A DNA stretch of 64,000 bases from Rickettsiella endosymbiont of Aleochara curtula (GCF_964030935.1 NZ_OZ034990.1:1118001-1182000), one strand, 5' to 3'. Positions 34,381 through 44,937 are shown, counted from the first letter of the stretch. Translations and numbers: made by a program. The notes: generated by a model not told the origin, from the letters alone.

Positions 34381-35688
34381 ATGGCCATAGCTAGCTTAAA
34401 ACGAACATGTGACTGCCTAAGCTTTTCTAAGATTCAACCCTGGCTGGTTTGTCTTTCGGCCGCGCTCTTCTTCTTTTACGAATTTATCCAGATGGGTATG
34501 TTTAACTCGATTAGCCAAGAGTTAATGCATGATTTTTCAATAAATGCCGGCCAATTAGGGTTCTTATCAGCGACCTATTTCTATGCCGATGTTATCTTTT
34601 TATTATTTGCTGGGATTCTAGTTGATCGCTTTTCTATCCGTAGGATTATCCTTAGTGCGATGGTTATGGTCGTCCTCTCCACTATTCTATTTGCTTTCAG
34701 TCAGTCCTTTGAGATAGCGGCTTTTAGCCATTTTATAGCGGGTATCGGCAATGCTTTTTGTTTTTTAAGTTGTATTAAGTTGGCGACGCGCTGGTTTCCT
34801 ACACAGCGCCTAGCTTTCGTTATAGGCATTATCATTACCATTGCCATGGCTGGAGGCATAGTGGCCCAAACCCCTTTTGCCTTGGTAGTTCATGCAATAG
34901 GCTGGCGAAACGCTGTGATGATTAATGCTGGATTAGGGATGTTTATCACCGTATTGATTTACTGCTTTGTCCACGATTACCCTAAACATCAACTATCTAA
35001 AAAGATGGCTGATGTTGTAGCATCTAAGCCTATTTCGGTCATGAAAAGTATCCGTTTATCCTTACGGAATAAGCAGAACAGCTTAGCTGGGATTTATACT
35101 TGTCTTTTAAATTTACCGATTATTTTGCTCGGCGCATTATGGGGTAGCTTATACTTAACCCAAGTGCATCATCTTGAGAAGACTCAAGCTTCCTTGGTCG
35201 CTACGATGATTTTTTTAGGAACTATTATAGGCTCACCGCTAGTAGGTTGGCTCTCTGACTTTATTAGTAGACGAAGATTATTGATGATTATTGGGGCTGT
35301 GTTTTCTTTGCTAATTTTACTGGCTATTATGTTTATACCCGTATTACATTTCTCCACCTTAGTCATTTTATTTTTATTATTAGGTTTTTTTACGAGCACA
35401 CAAATTATTAGCTATCCGCTGATTGCCGAAAGTAATCCTAGACATTTAACAGGCACCTCTACCAGTTTAGCTTCCATACTAATTATGGGTGGTGGAGCTG
35501 TGTTCCAACCTTTATTCGGATGGTTAATTGATCTGCATTGGGACCAAACCTTTTTACAAGGCGTACCTTTGTATTCAGCCAGTAATTTTCATTATGGTAT
35601 GGCTATAATGCCGATAGCTTTTATAGTGAGTTTAATCGCTGCGTGTTGTTTACGTGAAACCTATTGCCAACCTTATTCGCGAGAATAA
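34381..35688 (+). CDS. MFS transporter, first of a tandem pair
   Basis: The 435-residue protein has 12 hydrophobic segments, FYEFIQMGMFNSISQELMHDFSI at the N-terminus, the loop-2 motif DRFSIRR (GxxxDRxxxRR type) and a central loop. It closely resembles the next gene (FFYEFIQM, GIGNAFCFLS, RWFP) and the two are tandem duplicates. Phthalate-permease-like MFS proteins of this type transport amino acids or organic acids in Legionellales, but the substrate here is unknown. Three bases separate it from the second copy. Confidence 0.85.
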   Translation: MAIASLKRTCDCLSFSKIQPWLVCLSAALFFFYEFIQMGMFNSISQELMHDFSINAGQLGFLSATYFYADVIFLLFAGILVDRFSIRRIILSAMVMVVLSTILFAFSQSFEIAAFSHFIAGIGNAFCFLSCIKLATRWFPTQRLAFVIGIIITIAMAGGIVAQTPFALVVHAIGWRNAVMINAGLGMFITVLIYCFVHDYPKHQLSKKMADVVASKPISVMKSIRLSLRNKQNSLAGIYTCLLNLPIILLGALWGSLYLTQVHHLEKTQASLVATMIFLGTIIGSPLVGWLSDFISRRRLLMIIGAVFSLLILLAIMFIPVLHFSTLVILFLLLGFFTSTQIISYPLIAESNPRHLTGTSTSLASILIMGGGAVFQPLFGWLIDLHWDQTFLQGVPLYSASNFHYGMAIMPIAFIVSLIAACCLRETYCQPYSRE

Positions 35689-35691
35689 TCT

Positions 35692-36975
35692 ATGCTGACT
35701 TCCGCTGTTCATGAGAATGCTTCTATCGTGGATAAAAAACTGCCGTGGGTAGTTTGTTTTTCTGCAGCATTGTTTTTTTTCTATGAATTTATTCAAATGA
35801 ATATGTTCAATGCTATCAGTGCCGATCTGATGCATGCTTTTTCTCTTAATGCAACTGGATTGGGTAAGTTATCGGCTTATTACTTTTATGCCAATTTATT
35901 ATTTTTACCGATTGCTGGGGCTTTGCTAGACCGATTTTCAACACGAAAAATTATTCTTTCTTCTTTGTTTCTTTGCATTGTGGGCATTGCTGCTTTTGCA
36001 ATGACAAGTTCATTTCTATGGGCATCTGTATTTCGTTTTATGAGTGGTATTGGCAGCGCTTTTTGTTTTCTAAGCAGTATTCGACTCGCATCGCGTTGGT
36101 TTCCCGCAAAAAATATGGCATTAGTCAGTGGCTTAATCGTCACGATGGCTATGATGGGGGGTATGGTAGCGCAAACGCCGCTGACTTTATTGGTAGAATT
36201 AGTGGGTTGGCGCCATGCTTTATTTTTTGATGCCAGTTTAGGTGTTGTTATTTTCTTAATAATTTTTAGTTTTGTTCAAGATTATCCAGTTAATCTACAT
36301 CAGGAGCAAAAAAAGTCGTATCAAGAACTCTCTAAATTAGGACTTTTAAAAAGTTGGCGACTCGCTTATTTAAATCCACAAAATAGTTTATGTGGGCTTT
36401 ATGTTTCCTTGCTTAATTTACCCGTTGCCCTTTTAGGTGCTATCTGGGGAAGCTTATTTTTGCAACAAGCAGATCATTTTTCCGCAACAGAAGCTTCATT
36501 TGCTCCTAGTCTACTTTTTATTGGCACGATCATTGGTGGTCCAGTGGTGGGATGGCTTTCTGATAAAATTCAAAAACGTGTTCCGCTGATGATGTTAGGC
36601 GTGATAATTTCCCAGTTATTAGTTATTACGATTATCTGTATACCGGGTTTTTCTATAGTAACCATCGCTTTATTATTTTTTGCTTTAGGATTTTTTACCA
36701 GTAGTCAGGTTTTGAGTTACCCCTTAGTTGCCGCCAGTAATCCAAAGAGCATAACTGCAACTTCAGTAAGTGTCGTATCTTTTATGGCGATAGGGGGTTA
36801 TGCGGTATTTCAGCCTTTATTTGGTTGGCTGATGGATGCTAATTTTCAAGGAACGGTATTAAATCAAATTAGAATCTACTCTCCTAGCGATTATCATCGC
36901 GCTTTACTCATTATACCGATAGGCTTTTGTATAGCTTTTATCACTACATTTCTAATGCGTGAGCCACGTCCTTAG
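35692..36975 (+). CDS. MFS transporter, second of a tandem pair
   Basis: The 427-residue protein has FFYEFIQMNMFNAISADLMHAFSLN, LLDRFSTRKIIL and GWLSDKIQKR, 12 hydrophobic segments. It is paralogous to the preceding gene along its whole length (for example GIGSAFCFLSSIRLASRWFPA versus GIGNAFCFLSCIKLATRWFPT). It starts 3 bp after the first and must be co-transcribed. Substrate unknown. Confidence 0.85.
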   Translation: MLTSAVHENASIVDKKLPWVVCFSAALFFFYEFIQMNMFNAISADLMHAFSLNATGLGKLSAYYFYANLLFLPIAGALLDRFSTRKIILSSLFLCIVGIAAFAMTSSFLWASVFRFMSGIGSAFCFLSSIRLASRWFPAKNMALVSGLIVTMAMMGGMVAQTPLTLLVELVGWRHALFFDASLGVVIFLIIFSFVQDYPVNLHQEQKKSYQELSKLGLLKSWRLAYLNPQNSLCGLYVSLLNLPVALLGAIWGSLFLQQADHFSATEASFAPSLLFIGTIIGGPVVGWLSDKIQKRVPLMMLGVIISQLLVITIICIPGFSIVTIALLFFALGFFTSSQVLSYPLVAASNPKSITATSVSVVSFMAIGGYAVFQPLFGWLMDANFQGTVLNQIRIYSPSDYHRALLIIPIGFCIAFITTFLMREPRP

Positions 36976-37111
36976 TCATGAGCGGTACTAAATTGATCCA
37001 GCCGATATCTTAATTGGCTATTTTAAAAAAGATTCGCTAGTATATACTTCTTTTTTAGCTTTAAAGCTCAGTTTTTAATCATACTTTTCTTTTCAAGTTT
37101 GAGAATAAAAA

Positions 37112-38299
37112 ATGGATAATTACACAACGTTTACTTCGGAATCAGTATCGGAAGGACACCCAGATAAGATTGCCGATCAAATTTCAGACGCAGTTTTAGA
37201 CGCCATTTTACTTCAAGATAAAAATGCCCGAGTTGCCTGTGAAACCCTAGTTAAGACAGGTATGGTATTAGTAGCGGGCGAGGTAACAACAACAGCCTGG
37301 GTTGATGTAGAACAGATCGTCAGAGAAACTGTAAAAGAGATAGGTTACAACAGCTCGTCGATGGGATTCGACTGGGAATCCTGTGCCGTTATGACCGCTA
37401 TCGGTAAGCAATCACCTGATATTGCCCAGGGAGTAGACAAGCTTGAGAAACTTGAACAAGGCGCAGGCGATCAGGGTTTAATGTTTGGTTATGCAAGTAA
37501 TGAAACCGAGGTATTGATGCCCGCGGCTATTACTTACGCACATCGGTTGATGGAACGTCAGGCGAAGTTACGTAAAAATAAAAGTCTGAGTTGGCTGCGA
37601 CCTGATGCTAAAAGCCAAGTAAGTTTACGTTATCAGAATGCTAAACCTATTGCCGTGGAAGCGGTAGTGCTTTCTACTCAACATGCGCCCGATATTGCTT
37701 ATGCCGATCTTAAAGAAGCCGTCATGGAAGAAATTATTAAGCCTATTTTTCCAGCAGCATGGTTAACCAAAACTACAAAATATTACATAAATCCTACGGG
37801 TCGTTTTGTTATTGGCGGACCTTTAGGTGATACAGGTTTAACAGGGCGTAAAATTATTGTGGATACTTATGGCGGAATGGCACGTCATGGTGGAGGTTGT
37901 TTTTCAGGGAAGGATCCCAGTAAAGTCGATCGCTCAGCCGCTTATGCTGCACGCTATGTTGCCAAAAATATCGTTGCTGCAGGCTTGGCCGATCGCTGCG
38001 AAATACAAGTTTCTTATGCTATTGGTATTGCGCAACCCACATCCATAAATATTAATACATTTGGTACGGGTAAATTACCGGATCAACGTATTATTGAGTT
38101 AATTCAACAGCATTTTGATTTGAGACCACGAGGCTTAATTGAAATGCTTGATTTATTAAGGCCTATTTATAAACCTACGGCAGCTTATGGTCATTTTGGC
38201 CGAGAAAACGAAGATTTTCCCTGGGAGCGAACCGATAAGACGGAATTATTGCGCGCAGCTTTATTAAACCATGAAATCAAACAAGTAACGGAATTTTAA
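37112..38299 (+). CDS. metK: S-adenosylmethionine synthetase
   Basis: The 395-residue protein has [29 protein letters not shown] and [20 protein letters not shown], the ATP- and methionine-binding signatures. It makes SAM from methionine and ATP. The Cys in GGGCFSGKD replaces the usual Ala, a minor variation. Next to it lies ahcY, which consumes the SAH produced by methyltransferases. A partial repeat lies between the two genes. Confidence 0.97.
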   Translation: MDNYTTFTSESVSEGHPDKIADQISDAVLDAILLQDKNARVACETLVKTGMVLVAGEVTTTAWVDVEQIVRETVKEIGYNSSSMGFDWESCAVMTAIGKQSPDIAQGVDKLEKLEQGAGDQGLMFGYASNETEVLMPAAITYAHRLMERQAKLRKNKSLSWLRPDAKSQVSLRYQNAKPIAVEAVVLSTQHAPDIAYADLKEAVMEEIIKPIFPAAWLTKTTKYYINPTGRFVIGGPLGDTGLTGRKIIVDTYGGMARHGGGCFSGKDPSKVDRSAAYAARYVAKNIVAAGLADRCEIQVSYAIGIAQPTSININTFGTGKLPDQRIIELIQQHFDLRPRGLIEMLDLLRPIYKPTAAYGHFGRENEDFPWERTDKTELLRAALLNHEIKQVTEF

Positions 38300-38301
38300 A
38301 T

Positions 38302-38330
38302 GTACTCTTCACAATTGAATTTTTGTCTTA
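38302..38330 (+). repeat. Dispersed element, solitary left end (copy 9)
   Basis: GTACTCTTCACAATTGAA TTTTTGTCTTA matches the left terminal repeat only. It lies between metK and ahcY, 3 bp after the metK stop and 15 bp before the ahcY start. Confidence 0.65.
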
Positions 38331-38345
38331 TTTAGAAAGGTATTT

Positions 38346-39662
38346 ATGATCATAGAAAAGTTAAAGGCTAATGTTGCTGACTATAAAGTTGCTGATTTGA
38401 GTTTAGCAGAATGGGGACGACGAGAAATCACCATTGCTGAGACAGAAATGCCTGGTTTAATGGCTTTACGCAAAAAATATGGTCACGAAAAACCTTTAAA
38501 AGGTGCGCGCATTGCCGGTTGTTTACATATGACCATACAAACAGCCGTGTTAATTGAAACATTGCTTGATTTGGGCGCAGAAGTGCGTTGGTCGTCTTGT
38601 AACATTTTTTCTACACAGGACCATGCTGCTGCGGCGATGGCTGCTCGAAATATTCCTGTTTTTGCTTGGAAAGGAGAAACCGAAGAAGAATTTTGGTGGT
38701 GCATTGAGCAAACTTTAATAGGGTCTGATGGATGGACACCAAATTTATTATTAGATGACGGTGGCGACCTTACTCTATTACTCCATGAGAAGCATCCCAA
38801 ACTTTTGCAGTCTATTAAAGGAGTATCCGAAGAAACTACGACGGGAGTACATAGACTTTATCAAATGCAAAAAGAAAAAACATTATTAGTTCCAGCGATA
38901 AACGTGAATGATTCCGTAACAAAATCTAAATTTGATAATTTGTATGGTTGCAGAGAATCTTTAATTGACGCATTGAAGCGCGCCACTGACGTTATGATCG
39001 CGGGAAAAATTGCTGTAGTGTGTGGTTATGGTGATGTAGGGAAAGGATGCGCTCAGAGTCTGCGTTCCTATGGTGCGACTGTTTGGATTACCGAAATTGA
39101 TCCTATTTGTGCATTACAAGCCGCCATGGAAGGTTATCGTGTGGTAACCATGGATGATGTAGCAAAACTAGGAGACATATTCGTAACTGCTACCGGAAAT
39201 AAAGATGTTATCACCTTATCCCATATGCAAGAGATGAAAGATCTGGCTATTGTTTGCAATATTGGTCATTTTGATTCTGAAATAGATGTGGCTGGATTGC
39301 GTCAATTTAATTGGTTAAATATTAAGCCACAAGTTGATCAGATAAATTTTCCCAATAAAAAACGTTTACTATTACTTGCCGAGGGTCGTTTAGTTAATCT
39401 AGGCTGTGCGACAGGACATCCAAGTTTTGTAATGTCTAACTCATTTACCAATCAAGTTTTAGCTCAGATTGAATTATGGCAATATAATAATCGTTATGAA
39501 AAAGGGAAAGTATATATGCTGCCGAAAGCGCTGGACGAGCAAGTGGCTCGTTTACACTTAGAGAAGGTGGGCGCTAAATTAACCGAGCTAACTTCCGAAC
39601 AAGCTGATTACATCGGAGTAAAACCACAAGGGCCCTATAAATCGGATTATTACCGTTATTAA
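38346..39662 (+). CDS. ahcY: Adenosylhomocysteinase
   Basis: The 438-residue protein has [32 protein letters not shown], the NAD site [14 protein letters not shown] and the C-terminal K-P-x-x-Y (SDYYRY). It splits S-adenosylhomocysteine to adenosine and homocysteine. With metK upstream it forms the methyl-cycle pair. Length is normal. Confidence 0.97.
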   Translation: MIIEKLKANVADYKVADLSLAEWGRREITIAETEMPGLMALRKKYGHEKPLKGARIAGCLHMTIQTAVLIETLLDLGAEVRWSSCNIFSTQDHAAAAMAARNIPVFAWKGETEEEFWWCIEQTLIGSDGWTPNLLLDDGGDLTLLLHEKHPKLLQSIKGVSEETTTGVHRLYQMQKEKTLLVPAINVNDSVTKSKFDNLYGCRESLIDALKRATDVMIAGKIAVVCGYGDVGKGCAQSLRSYGATVWITEIDPICALQAAMEGYRVVTMDDVAKLGDIFVTATGNKDVITLSHMQEMKDLAIVCNIGHFDSEIDVAGLRQFNWLNIKPQVDQINFPNKKRLLLLAEGRLVNLGCATGHPSFVMSNSFTNQVLAQIELWQYNNRYEKGKVYMLPKALDEQVARLHLEKVGAKLTELTSEQADYIGVKPQGPYKSDYYRY

Positions 39663-39668
39663 TGCACG

Positions 39669-40337
39669 TTATTTTTCAAAGACTTTAATATTATTTTTGC
39701 TCGCCATAAGTAATATATTTGCAGGACGCTGAGCAAATAATCCATTACAAACGATACCTGGAATATTATTAAGTAAACGCTCAAGTTTAATGGGATCAGT
39801 AAAATCCCAATGTTGAGTATCCAATATAATGTTGCCGTTGTCGGTGATAAATTTTTCTCTATAAATAGGAAACCCTCCTAATTTTACTAATTCCCTAGCA
39901 ACGTAACTGCGTCCCATAGGGATAACTTCCACTGGGAGACTTTTTTGTCCTAATACCCCAACATATTTACTTTCATCAATGATACAAATAAAGTTTTTGC
40001 TTGCAGCAGCAATAATCTTTTCACGCGTTAACGCACCACCACCACCTTTTATAAGTTGCAGTTGTGGGTTAACTTCATCGGCCCCGTCTATATAAAGCGT
40101 TAATTCTCCTGCGGCATTTAGATCTAACACCGGGATATTAAGTTGTTTTAAACGCTTTTCAGTTTCGACTGAAGCGGCCACTACCCCTTCAATTTTATGC
40201 TTAATATCAGCTAACGCGGTAATAAGATGATTGATAGTGCTACCGCTTCCTATACCTAGAATAGATCCAGCTTTTATATAATCTAATGCAGCCCGAGCCA
40301 CTTTAATTTTTAACAGTTCCTGATTTTGTGTTATCAC
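39669..40337 (-). CDS. rpiA: Ribose-5-phosphate isomerase A
   Basis: The 222-residue protein has [36 protein letters not shown] and IIDESKYV, the RpiA signatures. It interconverts ribose-5-phosphate and ribulose-5-phosphate. It converges on ahcY with 6 bp between the stops. Its 5' neighbour on the minus strand is the 68-residue hypothetical protein. Confidence 0.96.
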   Translation of the reverse strand: MITQNQELLKIKVARAALDYIKAGSILGIGSGSTINHLITALADIKHKIEGVVAASVETEKRLKQLNIPVLDLNAAGELTLYIDGADEVNPQLQLIKGGGGALTREKIIAAASKNFICIIDESKYVGVLGQKSLPVEVIPMGRSYVARELVKLGGFPIYREKFITDNGNIILDTQHWDFTDPIKLERLLNNIPGIVCNGLFAQRPANILLMASKNNIKVFEK

Positions 40338-40428
40338 TATGATCTCCTCTGGTCAGAACGTAGAGTTACTTTGACATAAGGTAAAACAGCATGCAATTTC
40401 TCGTTAATAAGCAAGCAACTGAGATCCT

Positions 40429-40635
40429 TTAGTCTTTATTATTTTCTGAACCTACAATATAGCCTATCAACGCCGCTTCTTCTTGTGAGAAACCATCGAT
40501 TAGCGTAGGAGCAGTAAAAATTTGCTGGGCTGTGCGCATAAAATATAATCCCTGCCCAAGAATATTCACCAAAATGCTATTATCTCGATATTGGGCAATT
40601 ATTTGATAACGTATTTGTTCGGATATATTCCGCAT
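40429..40635 (-). CDS. Hypothetical protein, 68 residues
   Basis: A small protein reading MRNISEQIRYQIIAQYRDNS and onward, with a strong Shine-Dalgarno (GGAG, 7 bp before ATG). No family recognised. The C-terminal part (GFSQEEAALIGYIVGSE) resembles LTPQEIYDLGYTVGSE near the end of the 184-residue protein at 59816-60370. It lies upstream of rpiA, 91 bp away, on the same strand. Confidence 0.6.
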   Translation of the reverse strand: MRNISEQIRYQIIAQYRDNSILVNILGQGLYFMRTAQQIFTAPTLIDGFSQEEAALIGYIVGSENNKD

Positions 40636-41124
40636 AGTGTATCTCCATAAAAAAATAGTTTAATAAGAGCTATTTATATTGTTTAAATCCTTATTGCATT
40701 CTATGAAGAAAATATTTGTCTTCGCTGGTGCAGACTTTTAGACTCGACTAGTTATCTAAAAAATGACAAAATACTATCTTTTTAAAACTATACTATGTGC
40801 TCACCTACTTATTCAATGTGCAAAAAACTTTAAAATTGGGTAGAAAAAAGATTTTTTTACCTACTTGGTAAACTGAAATTAAATTTTAACCCTCCAAAAT
40901 TGGACATTCTAGCGCTCAGCCCCTGTTTTTCCTGCTTAACGTTTTTTGATAAGCTGTGTTATGCTTGGCCATTTTTATAAGACCTACTATAAAATCTATG
41001 GAGTTTGTTTAGCGACTATCTCGATGTCCTTAAGAAAAAGGGATTTACATGCTATACCTTAAGAGGCCATTTAACTGGAAAGAAAGACAAATGATAGTTT
41101 TGGAAGAGGTCGAGTTGCTTTAGT
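40636..41124. other. Long intergenic region, no gene recognised
   Basis: About 490 bp between the 68-residue gene (minus strand) and repeat copy 10. All frames are short. GGTAGAAAA and TTTTTACC at about 40839-40862 form an AT-rich hairpin. TATACT near 40790 could be a -10. No clear coding sequence or known RNA was recognised. Confidence 0.35.
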
Positions 41125-41246
41125 ATGCTCACAGCAATCGGATTTTTGGCAAGTGCAGCAATCTATGTGTGCATGTATGTGTGCATACAAGCTTAAAGGA
41201 TGTGGGTTGAGCGGAAACACAGACAAAAATTCAGGTGCGAAAAATA
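41125..41246 (-). repeat. Dispersed intergenic element, copy 10 (variant middle)
   Basis: Copy from ATGCTCACAGCAATCGGA to TCAGGTGCGAAAAATAT. The middle is altered, with two tandem TATGTGTGCA units, and the CGCCGCG segment is lost. It ends 26 bp before the DsbA-like gene. Confidence 0.72.
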
Positions 41247-41271
41247 TATTTTATTATAAAAGAGGGGCTGT

Positions 41272-41952
41272 ATGTTTAGATTGGGATTACGTAGCCTATT
41301 GTTTTTAGCTTTATCTATTATTTTAATCTCTTGTGGAAAAATGAATAATAATTCTAAAACTTCCCATCCGCGGAGTTTTGTAGCCGGGAAAGATTATGAG
41401 ATTATTTCTAGATCGGAGATTATTCCGAAATCAATGCCAAAAACGCAAGTGCGTGTGGTTGAGTTTTTTAGTTATGCTTGCCCGGCTTGTTATCATTTTG
41501 AGCCAACATTGGACAAATGGCTTGCTACCCAGCCAAATTACGTAAAATTTGAGCGCGTACCGATAGTATTTCAACCAAGTTGGCGCAGCTTGGCGCGAGC
41601 CTATTATATTGCCCAGATGTTAGGAGTCGAAAAAGAATTGACGCCCGCTATATTTAAAGCTATCCATGTTGAAGGGCAAGACTTATCAAACCCTAAACTG
41701 CAAGAAGAATTCTTTATAAAGCATGGTGTTAAACAGCATGAGTTTGAAAGTATCGCTAGTTTTTCGCCAGGGATTGATGCGCAATTATTGAGAAGTGATA
41801 CGTTGATGCAAGAAGATAAAATTCTTGCCGCACCTACATTAGTTATTGATAATCGATATAAAGTTGATCCCAGCATGATAGGTGGAGATCCCACGCGCTT
41901 TCTGCAGGTTACTGATTACCTGATAGAAAAAGTGAGAAAAGGGGACGAATAA
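41272..41952 (+). CDS. DsbA-like thiol:disulfide oxidoreductase, predicted lipoprotein
   Basis: The 226-residue protein begins with a lipoprotein signal ending LISC with lipidated Cys21. It has FFSYACPACYHFEP with CPAC at 70-73, and AAPTLV (the cis-Pro loop), so a thioredoxin fold of the DsbA/DsbG type. The active site CPAC differs from the CPHC of DsbA. The protein would be membrane-anchored in the periplasm. A DsbB is not in the window. It lies 1 bp upstream of mlaF, so it is probably in the same operon. A good Shine-Dalgarno (GAGGGG) precedes the ATG. Confidence 0.88.
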   Translation: MFRLGLRSLLFLALSIILISCGKMNNNSKTSHPRSFVAGKDYEIISRSEIIPKSMPKTQVRVVEFFSYACPACYHFEPTLDKWLATQPNYVKFERVPIVFQPSWRSLARAYYIAQMLGVEKELTPAIFKAIHVEGQDLSNPKLQEEFFIKHGVKQHEFESIASFSPGIDAQLLRSDTLMQEDKILAAPTLVIDNRYKVDPSMIGGDPTRFLQVTDYLIEKVRKGDE

Positions 41953-41953
41953 C

Positions 41954-42745
41954 TTGAGTGATTTCGTCAACATTCGAGGTTTATATTTTAGTCGTAACGG
42001 ACGTAACGTTTTTTCCGATATCGAATTAAATATTCCGCGGGGTAAGATAACGGCCATCATGGGTCCTAGTGGGTGTGGGAAGACTACGTTATTGCGTTTA
42101 ATAGGCGGTCAATTAAAACCTGAACGTGGCAATATCCAAGTAGATGGTAAGTTAATTAATAAACTGTCACGAGCTCAGCTGTACGAATTACGTCGTAAAA
42201 TGGGTATTTTATTTCAGAGTGGCGCTTTATTTACCAATCTAAGTGTTTTCGAAAATGTTGCTTTTCCTTTAAGAGAACACACCGAGCTACCTGATTTTAT
42301 GATTCGTGATATTGTATTGATGAAGTTACAATCCGTTGGCTTGCGTGGCGCTAAAAATCTTATGCCTAATCAACTTTCAGGTGGCATGGCACGGCGTGTC
42401 GCGCTAGCGCGGGCAATTGCTCTAGACCCGGAACTGATCATGTATGATGAGCCTTTTACCGGTTTGGATCCCATTGCTCTCGGCGTGATCGTTAAACTTA
42501 TTTCTGATCTAAACAAAGCCTTGGGTATCACTACCATTTTAGTTTCTCATGATGTAGAAGAAGCACTAAGTATAGCGGACTATATTTATGTAATTGCTAG
42601 CGGGAAAATTATTGGTCACGGTACCCCCGAAAAAGTACATATTGATAAAGATCCAGAGGTTCAACAATTTTTACAAGGTTTACCGGATGGCGTGGTCCCT
42701 TTTCATTATCCCGCCATCGACTATAACCAAGATTTGCTCCATTAA
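41954..42745 (+). CDS. mlaF: Phospholipid ABC transporter ATP-binding protein MlaF
   Basis: The 263-residue ATPase has Walker [10 protein letters not shown] (37-45), the ABC signature [14 protein letters not shown], Walker [15 protein letters not shown] and the H-loop SHD. It starts at TTG, one base after the upstream gene. MlaF drives the Mla system, which moves glycerophospholipids between the inner and outer membranes and keeps the outer leaflet asymmetric. It heads the mlaFEDCB order as in E. coli. Confidence 0.93.
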   Translation: MSDFVNIRGLYFSRNGRNVFSDIELNIPRGKITAIMGPSGCGKTTLLRLIGGQLKPERGNIQVDGKLINKLSRAQLYELRRKMGILFQSGALFTNLSVFENVAFPLREHTELPDFMIRDIVLMKLQSVGLRGAKNLMPNQLSGGMARRVALARAIALDPELIMYDEPFTGLDPIALGVIVKLISDLNKALGITTILVSHDVEEALSIADYIYVIASGKIIGHGTPEKVHIDKDPEVQQFLQGLPDGVVPFHYPAIDYNQDLLH

Positions 42746-42749
42746 TGCT

Positions 42750-43538
42750 ATGTTGATATTAGAGAAATTACGATTATTGGGCCAATTTGGTTTACAGCTA
42801 TTAACCAGCTTTGGCCGTTCAGGGCTTTTTTTAGCGCATTTATTAATACGCAAACCCCGCTTTAAAAAAAGTTTTCCTTTATTGATCGAACAACTATATT
42901 TTATTGGAGTACTATCCTTAGTCATTATTGTCTTGTCAGGATTATTTATTGGCTTGGTCGTGGGATTGCAAGGCTATAATACTTTAAATAAATTTGGTGC
43001 CAGTCAACAATTAGGTCAACTAGTGGCGTTGAGTGTGGTGCGAGAATTAGGGCCAGTTGTTACGGCATTATTGTTTGCAGGACGAGCGGGTTCAGCATTG
43101 ACCGCAGAGATTGGTCTAATGAAATCGACGGAACAACTTGCAAGCATGGAAATGATGGGAGTCGATCCACTATGGCGTGTAATTTCACCACGTTTTTGGG
43201 GTGGTTTCATCAGTATGCCCCTATTAATGATTATTTTTAGTGCAGTTGCAGTCTGGGGTGGATATTTAGTCGGTGTCGTTTGGTTAGGCGTGGATAGCGG
43301 AACGTTTTGGAGCGCTATGCAATCGGCTGTTAATTTTCATGATGATATTGTGAATGGAATTATAAAAAGTATTGTTTTTGGCGGTGTTGTTACATGGATA
43401 GCGGTGTTTCAAGGATATGATACGGTTCCTACTGCTCAAGGAATTGGACGAGCGACAACGCGTACCGTTGTGTATTCATCCCTGGCTGTACTAGGCCTGG
43501 ATTTTGTATTAACCGCAGTGATGATGGGAGGTTGGTAA
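42750..43538 (+). CDS. mlaE: Phospholipid ABC transporter permease MlaE
   Basis: The 262-residue permease (start at 42750; an earlier in-frame start lies inside mlaF) has about five hydrophobic segments and [41 protein letters not shown], the MlaE motif. Length matches E. coli MlaE (260). It sits 4 bp after mlaF and abuts mlaD. Confidence 0.93.
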   Translation: MLILEKLRLLGQFGLQLLTSFGRSGLFLAHLLIRKPRFKKSFPLLIEQLYFIGVLSLVIIVLSGLFIGLVVGLQGYNTLNKFGASQQLGQLVALSVVRELGPVVTALLFAGRAGSALTAEIGLMKSTEQLASMEMMGVDPLWRVISPRFWGGFISMPLLMIIFSAVAVWGGYLVGVVWLGVDSGTFWSAMQSAVNFHDDIVNGIIKSIVFGGVVTWIAVFQGYDTVPTAQGIGRATTRTVVYSSLAVLGLDFVLTAVMMGGW

Positions 43539-44009
43539 GTGCGTGAGAGAATAATAGAAATTTGGGTTGGCTTTTTTATGTTATTTGGCATACTTGCTTT
43601 ATTAGTGTTAGCTTTTAAGGTAAGTGGATTAAGTAGCGCGATAGGCGAAAATGGATATAACATAACAGCCGCTTTTGACAATGTGGGCGGGTTAAAAATA
43701 CGCTCACCCGTGTCTCTAGCCGGTGTGCATATTGGGGAAGTAAGCGCAATAAAACTTGATAATGTTCAATTTAAGGCTATCGTGACCATGAAAATTGACC
43801 CCAAATATAAACAACTGCCAGCAGATACTTCCGCAAGTATTTTAACTCAAGGTTTGTTAGGGGCAAATTATATTAGTCTAACGCCAGGATTTGCGCATAC
43901 GTTTTTAAATAATAATGCTATCGTTCAAGATACGCATCCAGCATTAATTTTAGAAGATCTTATCGGTCAATTAATATTTAGCTTAAAGAATTCAGGGGGA
44001 AAGAAATGA
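43539..44009 (+). CDS. mlaD: Phospholipid ABC transporter substrate-binding protein MlaD
   Basis: The 156-residue protein starts at GTG directly after the mlaE stop. It has one N-terminal membrane helix (IEIWVGFFMLFGILALLVLAF), then the MCE domain (AAFDNVGGLKIRSPVSLAGVHIGEV...LGANYISLTPG). MlaD forms a periplasmic hexamer on MlaFEB. It is somewhat shorter than E. coli MlaD (183), mainly at the C-terminus. Confidence 0.92.
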   Translation: MRERIIEIWVGFFMLFGILALLVLAFKVSGLSSAIGENGYNITAAFDNVGGLKIRSPVSLAGVHIGEVSAIKLDNVQFKAIVTMKIDPKYKQLPADTSASILTQGLLGANYISLTPGFAHTFLNNNAIVQDTHPALILEDLIGQLIFSLKNSGGKK

Positions 44010-44608
44010 AAAAAGTAATAGTCGCACTGTGTGGGTTATTAATATGTAGCATGGCATGGGCGATTTCTTCGCCTGTAGAGTTACTGCAAAATACTTCTAA
44101 TCAATTAATTTCAGCTCTGCAACGAAATCAAGCCACGCTCAAAACAAAACCTCAAATTGTTTATGGAATAGTTAATCAAATCCTGTTACCACATGTCGAT
44201 GTCATGAGCATGTCGAGTAAAGCTTTAGGTCGTGAGGCATGGTTACGTGCTACACCGAGGCAAAAACAAGCTTTTGCTCGGCAATTTGTTACTTTGCTGA
44301 TCCGTACCTATTCAAGTGCTTTGGCCCAATACACGAATGAAAGAGTAAATTTTTTACCATTGCGCGGCGATTATAATAATCAATCGCGCGTACAGGTTAA
44401 TAGTGTCATTGTTCGGGAGTCAGGCCCTTCCATTAACCTTAGTTATCGTATGATGCGAGTAGGTGGACAATGGATGCTGTATGATTTTAGCGTGGATGGC
44501 GTGAGTATCATAGAAAGCTTTCGTTCCCAATTTGTTGAAGAGCTGCAGCACAGTGGTATCGATGGTCTTATTAGTAAACTGGCTGAACATAATAACCAAA
44601 GTTATTGA
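44006..44608 (+). CDS. mlaC: Periplasmic phospholipid-binding protein MlaC
   Basis: The 200-residue protein has a signal peptide (MKKVIVALCGLLICSMAWA), and LLPHVDVMSMSSKALGREAWLRATPRQKQAFARQF and YDFSVDGVSIIESFRSQF, the MlaC/Ttg2D signature. It shuttles phospholipids between MlaA and MlaD. It overlaps mlaD by 4 bp (ATGA), a sign of coupled translation. Confidence 0.93.
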   Translation: MKKVIVALCGLLICSMAWAISSPVELLQNTSNQLISALQRNQATLKTKPQIVYGIVNQILLPHVDVMSMSSKALGREAWLRATPRQKQAFARQFVTLLIRTYSSALAQYTNERVNFLPLRGDYNNQSRVQVNSVIVRESGPSINLSYRMMRVGGQWMLYDFSVDGVSIIESFRSQFVEELQHSGIDGLISKLAEHNNQSY

Positions 44609-44613
44609 CTCTG

Positions 44614-44937
44614 ATGAACAAGCCATCTTTACAGTTCAAAAAAGATCAGTATGTATTATCGGGCGCATTAAATACCTATACCGTACCTGGGTTATGGGAG
44701 CTCAGCCAGAATATCTTAAAAAATGATAAAGCGTCGCTACTCACTTTTAATTTAGAACATGTTACGCAAAGTGATAGTAGTGGCGTAGCATTATTGATTG
44801 CTTGGACACGAATGCTAAAACAACATGATCAAAAAATTCGTTTTGTGGCTATACCGATACAAATGCTCGCCATTATTCGAGTATCAGATTTAGAAAAAAT
44901 ATTGCCTATAATCGCCCCTAACGACGGGCAGATCTAA
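44614..44937 (+). CDS. mlaB: STAS-domain protein MlaB
   Basis: The 107-residue protein (ATG at 44614; a TTG at 44605 is less likely) contains a STAS fold with LTFNLEHVTQSDSSGVALLIAWTRMLKQHD, the conserved DSSG loop of MlaB. It stabilises MlaFE. It completes the Mla operon, starting 5 bp after mlaC. The usual ibaG (BolA-like) gene is absent before murA. Confidence 0.85.
   Translation: MNKPSLQFKKDQYVLSGALNTYTVPGLWELSQNILKNDKASLLTFNLEHVTQSDSSGVALLIAWTRMLKQHDQKIRFVAIPIQMLAIIRVSDLEKILPIIAPNDGQI

Noticed and set aside
42594..42749. An early start for mlaE inside mlaF
   Set aside because: It gives a 52-residue extension absent in MlaE proteins; 42750 matches the family length.
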